Source: Novipirellula aureliae (GTDB taxonomy: Bacteria > Planctomycetota > Planctomycetia > Pirellulales > Pirellulaceae). Taken from it: a stretch of DNA of 64,000 nucleotides. The notes beneath the pieces are model-generated. The model saw nothing but the letters and a program-made list of their open reading frames with translations. It was not told where the DNA came from and did not search any database. Positions within the stretch are counted from its first letter, which is position 1, and the number at the start of each line of letters is the position of its first letter. Location of the stretch: positions 372,001 to 436,000 of the forward strand of contig NZ_SJPY01000004.1 of the NCBI RefSeq assembly GCF_007860185.1. Reading direction: 5' to 3'. Positions 16,861 through 24,685 of this stretch are shown piece after piece. The translations under genes and the position numbers were made by a program.

Positions 16861-18252
16861 CTACGCCGTATGAATCGCCCGGCCGCCGACCGCTAAGGCA
16901 GCTTCGTGGACCGCTTCGGCGAGGGTTGGATGCGCGTGACAGGTACGGGCGATATCTTCGCTGCTAGCACCAAACTCCATCGCCGACGCGGCCTCGGCGA
17001 TCAAGTCGCCAGCCCGGTTACCGATGATATGCACCCCGAGAACACGGTCTGTCGTTGCGTCGGCCAAAATTTTGACTCGTCCCTCGATATCGTTTAATGT
17101 TCGAGCACGACCGTTGGCACCAAACGGGCAGATCCCCTTATTGAACTTAACCCCTTGTTCGTTGAGTTCCTCTTCGGTCTTTCCAACCATGCCAATTTCG
17201 GGGTGCGTGTAGACCACCGCTGGGATCACTTCGTAGTTCATATGACTCTTCATTCCCGCGAGCCGCTCGACGCATACGATTGCTTCTTCCATCGCCTTGT
17301 GCGCCAACATTGCTCCTCCGATGCAATCGCCGATCGCATAGACTCCTTCGACGGAAGTTTCGTATTCCGAATTGACGGTGAGGAAGCCGCGTTTGTCGGT
17401 TTCAAGTCCAATCGTTTCGAGACCAAGGTTGTCGGTCGCGGGTGTTCGTCCGGTAGCCAACAAAACGCGGTCGCACTCGATCGATTCACCGTCTTTAATC
17501 TTGACAATGCACTTGTCACCGTCGCTGGTCGCGGAATCGACAAACGTACTGGTGCGGATATCGAGTCCTTGGCGTTTGAAGGTGCGGTGGGCCATTTGAG
17601 CGATCTCACCATCGATCCCTGGCATGATCCGATCCATCGCTTCGAGCACGATCACTTCGCTACCGAGTCGGTTCCACACGCTGCCCATTTCCAAGCCGAT
17701 GTAGCCACCGCCGATCACGACCAACCGTTTCGGCACTTCGCTCAGCGAAAGCGCCATCGTGCTGTTCCCAATCCGCTCGCCATCTTCTTCGATAAAGCTC
17801 AGTGCAGCTGGCCGACTACCGCTGCAAACGAGAATCCGTTTGGCTTGAATCAATACCTTGTCTTTGCCCTCGACTTCAATCGATTCAACATCACGAAACT
17901 TTCCGCGACCACGATAGGGTGTCACCCCTCGTTTTTTAAACAGCATATCGATACCGCCAGTCAAAGCGTCGACGATCTTGGTCTTGCGTGCCATCATCTT
18001 ATCGAGATCAAAATCGACATTGTCGATTTGTACGCCATGATCGGCGAGTTTGTGTTTGGCTTCGTGGTACAGATGGCTCGATTCCAATAGCGCCTTGCTG
18101 GGAATACACCCCACTCGCAGGCATGTGCCGCCGAAGCGATCATTTTCATCGATACAGGCAACGTCGATGCCAAGCTGGGCGGCGCGGATCGCGGCGACAT
18201 AGCCAGCTGGACCGCCACCAAGGATTACTAAATCATGCTTTACAGTTTTCAT
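16861..18252 (-). CDS. lpdA: Dihydrolipoyl dehydrogenase (E3)
   Basis: A 463-residue class I flavoprotein disulfide reductase that reoxidises the lipoyl groups of 2-oxo-acid dehydrogenase or glycine cleavage complexes with NAD. It has an N-terminal FAD-binding GGGPAGYVAAIRAAQLG, the redox-active GGTCLRVGCIPSK with its cysteine pair, a central NAD-binding GGGYIGLEMGSVW, and the C-terminal interface histidine in HAHPTLAEAVHEA. Start is ATG 18252; the frame runs on upstream to 18396, but that part is read from a MITE-like repeat. The C-terminus lies in an 18-bp tandem repeat that duplicates the last codons and the stop. No E1 or E2 gene is adjacent. Confidence 0.95.
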   Translation of the reverse strand: MKTVKHDLVILGGGPAGYVAAIRAAQLGIDVACIDENDRFGGTCLRVGCIPSKALLESSHLYHEAKHKLADHGVQIDNVDFDLDKMMARKTKIVDALTGGIDMLFKKRGVTPYRGRGKFRDVESIEVEGKDKVLIQAKRILVCSGSRPAALSFIEEDGERIGNSTMALSLSEVPKRLVVIGGGYIGLEMGSVWNRLGSEVIVLEAMDRIMPGIDGEIAQMAHRTFKRQGLDIRTSTFVDSATSDGDKCIVKIKDGESIECDRVLLATGRTPATDNLGLETIGLETDKRGFLTVNSEYETSVEGVYAIGDCIGGAMLAHKAMEEAIVCVERLAGMKSHMNYEVIPAVVYTHPEIGMVGKTEEELNEQGVKFNKGICPFGANGRARTLNDIEGRVKILADATTDRVLGVHIIGNRAGDLIAEAASAMEFGASSEDIARTCHAHPTLAEAVHEAALAVGGRAIHTA

Positions 18253-18311
18253 GTCGCTATTCGTTTCGTTTTCGTCGAGTCGTAGATACTTGGACTTTAC
18301 CACCCCTAGTG

Positions 18312-18432
18312 ATTTGTCACAGCTTGATTTTCGGCTTGGCAAAAGAGTGGCTGGGGCATCTTGCCCCAGTGCGCTGTGGCGGGAAGCCACAGCCACGAAA
18401 AATGCTCGCCCAAATCTTTAGTTGTGACAAAT
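18312..18432 (-). repeat. MITE-like element, copy B (best preserved ends)
   Basis: This 121-bp copy has perfect 10-bp terminal inverted repeats, ATTTGTCACA and TGTGACAAAT, around an internal GGGGCAAGATGCCCC hairpin. No open frame of its own is evident, as expected for a nonautonomous element. It sits upstream of the dihydrolipoyl dehydrogenase gene and would extend its frame artificially. I cannot make out a clear target-site duplication. Confidence 0.85.
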
Positions 18433-18490
18433 ACTAGTTTGCCAAAAAGATGCCCGGTTTGACTATGGGGCATACAGGCCCAGCCTACGC

Positions 18491-19531
18491 TTACGAAGCA
18501 TCCGAATCGGGCGATTGCAGCAGAGTACTGATCGCATCGAGGTAGCGTTGGATCGACGCGGCGTCGATTTGTTCCCACTTAGACGATTTATGCCTGAGCA
18601 CTGACAACTTTAGCAATTCAACGGCATCCGCTAAATCGTCGGGTAATTGAGGTAACCCGGCAAACGGTTGGTTTAGCGGCTTATCAGGATCATCGACAAC
18701 GATACTCTCGGAGTCATTCTTCGGCTTGTTACCCTCCAACGACGCAAACTCTTCGCTCTCTCCAAAATCAGGTTCTTCGTACTTCGGACCGCCCGAAATG
18801 GCCGCGTCTTCGTCGTACTCTTTGGTTCGTCCGCCCCCTTGGGCTGGCAAAACGACGTCTTCATCGGTATCGACTTCGACAATCTGGCTGCTGGTAGGAC
18901 GTTGTGATTCGACCGCACCGGTCGCCTCCCAGCGTTTTTCCCGCATCCCCGAAACGCTCCACGATTGCTGAACCGCTCCCTCTAGCCAAAGCGGAGCATC
19001 GTCCCAATCGAGTGCTGCCAGGAAATGGCTCCAGTACAAACCGTGATAAGTCGCATAGGTTGAACCGAAACGATCAAAAACGCGGCGAAGTCGTCCAACG
19101 TGCGGTGCGGTCACCCCACCGACTCGCCGCGCCCAAGCGTCGTCCGAATACTCGGTTGCCGGTGCATTCGACTCGATCAGCTTTTCGCGCCAGCGATGGA
19201 TGATCTCTCCTTTTTCCCAATTCGTGGTACTGATCAACGTGTTCCACCTGCCCACAAACGGCTCAGCCAACTCCGCAAGCTTCGGATCATCATCCTCCCA
19301 AGCCTGCTTCGCTTCGACCAAGTCGGGTTCGGCGATTGTCTCAAAGTCGTTGAGAGCATCCCGGCCGCTCAGCGCGTCGGTTTGGGAAGATGCTTCCGGT
19401 TCGGCGGAAGGGGCCAATTCAGCATCGGTCTCCAAGGCTGTTTCGGTTTCGGATTCCGTTTCGGGCTCGGAAAGATCTTCGTATTGATCGTCAACGGAGA
19501 TTGGCGTTTCGTAAGAATCGTCTGGTGTCAT
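18491..19531 (-). CDS. Conserved hypothetical protein, acidic N-terminus, 346 aa
   Basis: A 346-residue cytoplasmic protein (ATG 19531; two further ATGs at 19537 and 19546 are possible). Residues 1-70 are a low-complexity Glu/Ser/Thr/Asp region. A central Trp-rich domain includes PFVGRWNTLISTTNWEKG, WARRVGGVTAPHVGRLRR and LYWSHFLAALDWDDAPLW, which reads like a folded DNA- or protein-binding unit. A second acidic linker and a C-terminal helical region (LPDDLADAVELLKL) follow. I do not recognise the family, but the pattern of conserved tryptophans suggests a real, perhaps planctomycete-specific, protein. It lies downstream of the aldo/keto reductase on the same strand. Confidence 0.65.
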   Translation of the reverse strand: MTPDDSYETPISVDDQYEDLSEPETESETETALETDAELAPSAEPEASSQTDALSGRDALNDFETIAEPDLVEAKQAWEDDDPKLAELAEPFVGRWNTLISTTNWEKGEIIHRWREKLIESNAPATEYSDDAWARRVGGVTAPHVGRLRRVFDRFGSTYATYHGLYWSHFLAALDWDDAPLWLEGAVQQSWSVSGMREKRWEATGAVESQRPTSSQIVEVDTDEDVVLPAQGGGRTKEYDEDAAISGGPKYEEPDFGESEEFASLEGNKPKNDSESIVVDDPDKPLNQPFAGLPQLPDDLADAVELLKLSVLRHKSSKWEQIDAASIQRYLDAISTLLQSPDSDAS

Positions 19532-19688
19532 CAGCATCCATCGCATGGAAAAAGGTCGAAAATCGGACTGCTGTTAGGCTAACCGGGAAGGGCAATACGA
19601 TGAAGCGATAGCGTAGAATTTTGACAAAACCCGCCAAATTGTCGGACGGTGAAGCGTTCTACGAAAACCTTAGGGTGTGGAAAAAGTG

Positions 19689-20618
19689 TTACGAACCTGC
19701 CGATTCGATCATTTCGTTCATCTCTTCGACCACTTCCCCCCCAAGCCGCACCGCTTGGCTGGTTTCAAGAATCTGGTCCGCACGCCGAGCACCGACCAGT
19801 GCTGCGGTCACACCCGGCTGCGAAATGGCCCAACCGATCGACAATTGACCAACCGTCAGCCCCTCTCGATCCGCAATCGGTCCCAGTGCGTCCAAAATGT
19901 CGTGTGTTCGCGCTCTTGCCTCCCCTTGAAAGACCGAATATCCCGGTCGGCTATCGCCTTCGGCAAAGCGATGGTCTCGCGAAATCCCTCCCGACAATAG
20001 CCCCTTCATGAGTGTCCAATAAACATAAACCTTGCAGTCATCGGCCGCACACGCGGGAATCAATTCATCGAGTGCATGACGTTGTAACCAATTAAGCGGC
20101 GTTTGTATCGCATCGCAGTGGGCCACGCTCTTGAACGATTGGTACTGTGATTCATCCACATTGCAAACGCCTATGTTGGCCGCCAATCCTCGCTGCCGCA
20201 TTTCTTCGATCGCGCAGGCCGAAATCTCAATCTCGACCTTCGGGTCAATACTATGAAGCATGAGCGTATCGAATCGTTCGATACCTAGTCTGCGAAGCGA
20301 GGTTTCCGCATCGGCAACCAGTTGCCGATGCGATCCGTCGATCACACGCTTTTTGTCCTCGGTCCAACGTTGACCTACCTTCCCGATCACGAAGTAGCGA
20401 TCGCGATCCTGTTGCAAAAACGGACGCAAGGCCTTGTCACTTTCGCCGTCATAACCGTAGCTGAACGCGGTATCAAAACGAGTGATGCCGCTATCAATCG
20501 CCGCACGAATGGTTGCCGCAGCATCCGCTTGCGTCACACCGATGGTCGTAACGCCAGCGATCGGCCAGAGACCAAGAACGATTGGATGGGTGGGAGTGTC
20601 CATGGTGCCCTCGCTCAT
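19689..20618 (-). CDS. Aldo/keto reductase
   Basis: A 309-residue aldo/keto reductase of the TIM-barrel type. RFDTAFSYGYDGESDKAL contains the catalytic-site Asp and Tyr, VIGKVG the lysine strand, and FDTLMLHSID the histidine region; AALVGARRADQILET matches the C-terminal NADP-binding part. It would reduce or oxidise a sugar or aldehyde with NADP(H); the substrate is unknown. Its ATG (20618) overlaps the TGA of the opgG gene as ATGA, so translation is coupled. That placement suggests a role connected with periplasmic glucan metabolism, but this is inference from position only. Two in-frame Met codons, at 20618 and 20603, compete as start. Confidence 0.88.
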   Translation of the reverse strand: MSEGTMDTPTHPIVLGLWPIAGVTTIGVTQADAAATIRAAIDSGITRFDTAFSYGYDGESDKALRPFLQQDRDRYFVIGKVGQRWTEDKKRVIDGSHRQLVADAETSLRRLGIERFDTLMLHSIDPKVEIEISACAIEEMRQRGLAANIGVCNVDESQYQSFKSVAHCDAIQTPLNWLQRHALDELIPACAADDCKVYVYWTLMKGLLSGGISRDHRFAEGDSRPGYSVFQGEARARTHDILDALGPIADREGLTVGQLSIGWAISQPGVTAALVGARRADQILETSQAVRLGGEVVEEMNEMIESAGS

Positions 20619-22219
20619 TCCTTCCGCGTGTAGATTTGTGGATACATAAATTTGGGAGTTTCGTCGGGACACAAGTAGACAAATCGCTCGGATACGTCTT
20701 TGCCCGCGTGCATCAGTGCGACCGTTACCTCGACCGGCGCGTGCTCGATCGGTTCGATTTCAAGGGAGACGAGCCTGTCACCTTGTGTCGTCTTTTTTAC
20801 CGTCTTGGATATCAGGTTACCACGCACGGTATGAGCGTCCACTATCAGCGATTGTGGGTCAATATTCTCCAAAATCTGTCCCGCAAAGCGGACATCGAGC
20901 TTGATCCGTTTGAAATCTCGATTCCGCTGTTCGCTCCTTTCAACACTCAACTGCGTGGCTTTGGCTACATTTGAGTCGCCACCGATCTCTTGCGAAGAAA
21001 AGTGGACGCGGTAATGAAGATTGTACGGCTCGCCTAAACGAGGCGGTTGCTGAGGAACCCAATAGGCACCGATATTGTCGACACCTTCATGAGCCCCGGG
21101 CAGTTCGAGTAGTTCGATCGATCCTTTTTCCCAATGATTTAGCGGCTCGATCCAGACGTTCGGACGACGATGGTATTGCGCATTGGAATCTTGGTAGTGT
21201 TCGAAATCCCGGTTACGCTGGATCAAGCCAAATCCGGCGACGCCGCTGGTCGCGATTCGAGTCACCGAGGGATAGCTTTGGCGAGCAAACGGTCGCCAAA
21301 TCCTATCGCCTTGCCGATCTCGAATTAACAACCCATCGGCATCGTGAACCGATGGCCGATTGTCGAGTTCCGGTCCTTCAAGTCCATCGCCCCACATCCA
21401 CATACTTGTTATCGGAGCGATTCCAATCTTCTCAGGAATCTCTCGGAAATAAAGCGAACTGCGAACGTCAACCGTCGTTCCCATCGTCCCCGGTTCAAAT
21501 TCAAACGCATAAGCTCCACTCAAACTGGGACTATCCAGAAGTGCCATGATCGACAACGTCTTGTCCATTGGCTTCGCTTTTTGGATCCAAAACGCGGTGA
21601 ACGCGGGGAACTCTTCAGAGCAGGGCAAGCCGATATTAACGGCCAAACCACGTGCGGAACTCCCGTAGACCGTATCAGAGCTACGACCACGAAAGTAGCT
21701 CGACCCCAAAAACGTTAGCATCTCTTGGACATCGGTCGCCTTGGGGAAACAACCAACGACACGAACACCTGCATGCCCTGCGTCAACAAGCGATGCCAGC
21801 CGTTTGGTCAAAACGTGCTCTGTTTCCGTTCCATAACGAAAGTTGTCAGGCGAAAACCGAATCTCTTCGACCTTGCTATCTTCGATGGTAAACAACGACA
21901 CACGATCGCGTTGAACGAACCCACGATGAAAGGTTTCAAGCCAAAACGGTGAGTCGGTCTCCTTCCATACCGCTTGATCGTGTCGAAAGTGAATCTCGCG
22001 ATACTGCTCGTAATCGAGATTGGCCAGCACGTCATCAAGGGGCGCAGCCGAAATGTACGGTTGCTCCGACGTTCGTTTTGCCAATTGCTGAAGCGATCCG
22101 TAGCTCCTGATATCTGTCATCGCGATGGCGGTGCTTTCTTCGATGCCCGCCGGCTGCGCATAAACCCCTGATTCATCAATCAAAAGAATAGAAAGAATCA
22201 AAACAAAGCCAAAACGCAT
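20615..22219 (-). CDS. opgG: Periplasmic glucan biosynthesis protein OpgG
   Basis: A 534-residue secreted protein of the OpgG/MdoG family. ATG 22219 starts a signal peptide (RFGFVLILSILLIDESG) with cleavage near VYAQ; the frame reaches up to 22612, but that extension is not conserved-looking. The mature protein has YEQYREIHFRHDQAVW, SSYFRGRSSDTVYGSSARG and WMWGDGLEGPELDNRPSVHD, all typical of the beta-sandwich family that makes or trims beta-1,2-glucan in the periplasm. Members are now placed in family GH186. The stop overlaps the start of the aldo/keto reductase, and a PF10091-type glucanase lies upstream on the same strand. Confidence 0.93.
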   Translation of the reverse strand: MRFGFVLILSILLIDESGVYAQPAGIEESTAIAMTDIRSYGSLQQLAKRTSEQPYISAAPLDDVLANLDYEQYREIHFRHDQAVWKETDSPFWLETFHRGFVQRDRVSLFTIEDSKVEEIRFSPDNFRYGTETEHVLTKRLASLVDAGHAGVRVVGCFPKATDVQEMLTFLGSSYFRGRSSDTVYGSSARGLAVNIGLPCSEEFPAFTAFWIQKAKPMDKTLSIMALLDSPSLSGAYAFEFEPGTMGTTVDVRSSLYFREIPEKIGIAPITSMWMWGDGLEGPELDNRPSVHDADGLLIRDRQGDRIWRPFARQSYPSVTRIATSGVAGFGLIQRNRDFEHYQDSNAQYHRRPNVWIEPLNHWEKGSIELLELPGAHEGVDNIGAYWVPQQPPRLGEPYNLHYRVHFSSQEIGGDSNVAKATQLSVERSEQRNRDFKRIKLDVRFAGQILENIDPQSLIVDAHTVRGNLISKTVKKTTQGDRLVSLEIEPIEHAPVEVTVALMHAGKDVSERFVYLCPDETPKFMYPQIYTRKE

Positions 22220-22458
22220 GGAAAGAACCCAAAGTGAAAGTTTTCGACCGAACGCGCAGCCAGGGTGCAAGTCGTGTGCCGTGCAGACGCGTCGAGCATG
22301 GTTTTCAGGCCGCAGAGGCTGTGAGTTTTCAGCAGCCTCCGTGATTCCAGGGAGTCTGGGAACAAGTGTTTTTGACGCAATGACGGATGCCATAACGACG
22401 CCAAAGCTACTCGAGCTATGTTGGGGGAAGGCGAGGAGGCCCTCTATGCATCCCGCAC

Positions 22459-23793
22459 TCATCCAGAAATCCGTTTGAATCCAGTCAACATAAGAGATCT
22501 CTTCGCAGCGGGATGACGCATGAAGTAATCCCACACCGTTCCCGACATCATATTTTCTGCCATCAGCAACGTGATCCCGGTATCGATGCCAATGACATCG
22601 GGATCGACCCAATGGGTGACAGGGTTGTAGGCGTTCACGAAACCATAGCGACCATAGATGGCATCCTCGAATCGCGTTTTTTGCAGCATCAGGGTGCGCA
22701 ACGATTGTTCAGGCACGAACGGTAGCCCGCCCGCTGCGGCGCTGGGGACCAACGTGCCATCGATCCCACGATCTGGCTCGATGCGCCCTTCCTGGTACGG
22801 CCCACCCCAATCTCGGTAGCCCGACTCGCTGTCGCTGCTGGTCAGCCCCCAAAGATCCTTGCTGTAATGACCAAGTCGCTCTGGGTACTTCAGGCCGAGC
22901 CGGGTCAGAAAATCGATATGGGCTTTGTGGGCAATGACGGAGTTTTGAAAATAGTCCCTACCATTTGGTGAACGGTATTCTCGCACGTCAAAAAACGCCA
23001 GCGGGTACTGATGCACAAACAGCGGTGGGTAGTTTAGATATTCGATACCACCGAACGTCAGCATCGATTCACGTTGCCACGCTCGCCAACAACGGGGCGG
23101 AATCGGTCGCTGTGGAGCTCCGATCGCCAAGAATACTAAGATGATTAACTCGCTAAACCGGTCCCACTGGTTTGGGATCATTCCACGTTCGGGTGTCCAA
23201 CCCATATGCATACAATCGTTGCTGCCGAGCATCCAATTCCAATCGACTCGGCAATACAACGCATCTGCCAACTCGACAATTTTTTCGTCATCGGAAAATA
23301 GGGTTGATACGGTCATCGCCCCCGCAATCATCAGCGCCGTATCGATGGTAGAGGCCTCGCTTTTCCACATCCGTCGTCCGGTCGATCGATCCAAGAAATG
23401 ATACAAAAATCCTTTGTGATGATCTGCTTTTTCAAGCAAAGAACGAAGCAACAACCGTACTCGCTCGGCAATTTCTCCGCGAGGCAGCCATTGATGATGT
23501 GCCGCGACACAGTGCGATGCCAATGAAAAACCGCAAGCAGCAATGCTTGCTTGACGACTTGGCGAACGTCCATCGGTCGACGCGCGATCCGACACCAGCG
23601 CCGTCGTTGGATCGGAGGCTTCGAGAAAATATTGATAGCAGCATCGCTGCATGTCGATCAAAAAGGCTCGCTCGTGATCGGTTATTTGATGATCGCGATC
23701 GTCCAAATCGGAAGCTTTCGAGAGTGAGAATGATAGCGGTAACGACAATGCGGACCCTAGTACGGTTCGCCGCCTGATCTTCATTCGTTTCAT
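22459..23793 (-). CDS. Glycoamylase-like (PF10091/GH144-type) glucan hydrolase
   Basis: A 444-residue protein beginning with a twin-arginine-like signal (RRRTVLGSALSLPLSFSLS), so it is exported and possibly carries out its reaction in the periplasm. The rest is an alpha/alpha-toroid of the PF10091 family, with FLIDMQRCCYQYFLEASDP, GFSLASHC, WKSEASTIDTALMIAGAM, DCMHMGWTPERG and DWGGPYQEGRIEPDRGIDG. Members characterised as GH144 cut beta-1,2-glucans to sophorose-type products. The gene is about 240 bases upstream of opgG in the same direction and divergent from opgH, which supports that substrate. Three 22-bp repeats lie just upstream of its start. Confidence 0.85.
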   Translation of the reverse strand: MKRMKIRRRTVLGSALSLPLSFSLSKASDLDDRDHQITDHERAFLIDMQRCCYQYFLEASDPTTALVSDRASTDGRSPSRQASIAACGFSLASHCVAAHHQWLPRGEIAERVRLLLRSLLEKADHHKGFLYHFLDRSTGRRMWKSEASTIDTALMIAGAMTVSTLFSDDEKIVELADALYCRVDWNWMLGSNDCMHMGWTPERGMIPNQWDRFSELIILVFLAIGAPQRPIPPRCWRAWQRESMLTFGGIEYLNYPPLFVHQYPLAFFDVREYRSPNGRDYFQNSVIAHKAHIDFLTRLGLKYPERLGHYSKDLWGLTSSDSESGYRDWGGPYQEGRIEPDRGIDGTLVPSAAAGGLPFVPEQSLRTLMLQKTRFEDAIYGRYGFVNAYNPVTHWVDPDVIGIDTGITLLMAENMMSGTVWDYFMRHPAAKRSLMLTGFKRISG

Positions 23794-24280
23794 GGGAGTA
23801 CGACTCCACCTTCTACAGGTTCAAGCTTCGCGGGCTACAGGTTCAAGCTTCGCGGGCTACAGGTTCAAGCTTCGCGGGGAATTGGAGCAGACGGTATTGC
23901 CTGCGTTTTGGTAAACGACGTCGCCCATTTCCTGGGCAGCCCAAGTCAATCATGCCTAACGAGCAAGCATGTCTGTGAACGGTTCCGTCGGCTTCCATCC
24001 GATGACTTTGGCTGAAAACCGACCAAATTTAGAGCAGCTCGGTATATTTCCGTTTCGTTCAGTTTAGTCGCCATAGCCGATTTAGTAACCACGGTGTCTG
24101 CCGCTAGCTGTCTGGAAACGGGAGATAACGCCCCTTAAGCATTGGGCAAACCCGCTGTCGACCGTTCTTACATCGAATTGGCACATCGTTTGTATTGAAC
24201 GTCTGATCCACGGCGATCGTTTTTCCGCGTTTGCTGTGCTTGTCAACAAATCTTGTCTATAAGAATCGAGAAATATCGCT
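23794..24280. promoter_or_regulatory. Divergent regulatory region with three 22-bp repeats
   Basis: This 487-bp region separates the two divergent transcripts of the glucan cluster and must contain both promoters, although I cannot point to a -35/-10 pair. CTACAGGTTCAAGCTTCGCGGG occurs three times head to tail at 23813-23878, each with an AAGCTT palindrome. The remainder has no repeat or gene that I can support. Confidence 0.5.
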
Positions 24281-24673
24281 ATGGTCAACAAGCTTGCTAA
24301 CGCGACTCCGGAGTCCGTCGTGAAATTCGTTCGTGTCAACCTGCGCCACTATTTGTCTTGTTCGGGTTTCGACGGCCCGGGCTTGGAGAGCACGATTGAT
24401 CAGATCCTTGCGCAGTGCGATTGCCTTGACCGTCGTTTGGACTCGGATGGCTCAAGGTACTTTCGCCAAGCGATGTCATTGGCGGTAGGCAAAGTGACTG
24501 AGCCGACCATGCGGTATCAAGGAACGTTGCCACATGCGGTTCCACCGGAGTGTCAGCGAACGATGGAGCCCTGCGAACCAACCGAAACGATATGGTTTTT
24601 CCGCGCTCGTTGGTGGTTGGAATTTCTTGGTTTTGCCGAACCACGAACGGTTCGCGCCGACCAAGTCGCGTAA
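24281..24673 (+). CDS. Small hypothetical protein upstream of opgH, 130 aa
   Basis: A 130-residue soluble protein (ATG 24281) that ends 12 bases before the opgH start, so it is likely the first gene of the opgH operon. It is helical at the N-terminus (residues 5-35), has three cysteines in the SCSGFDGPGLES...CDCLDRR part, and ends with a Trp/Phe-rich stretch (IWFFRARWWLEFLGF) that could lie on a membrane. I do not recognise a family. Its place suggests an accessory or regulator of glucan synthesis; no such small partner of OpgH is known to me. Confidence 0.65.
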   Translation: MVNKLANATPESVVKFVRVNLRHYLSCSGFDGPGLESTIDQILAQCDCLDRRLDSDGSRYFRQAMSLAVGKVTEPTMRYQGTLPHAVPPECQRTMEPCEPTETIWFFRARWWLEFLGFAEPRTVRADQVA

Positions 24674-24685
24674 GGCTTTCCTACC

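Noticed and set aside
17155-18090. 311-aa open frame on the plus strand within lpdA
   Set aside because: It is the antisense shadow of a clear dihydrolipoyl dehydrogenase gene, with Phe/His/Asp-rich composition produced by the opposite strand.
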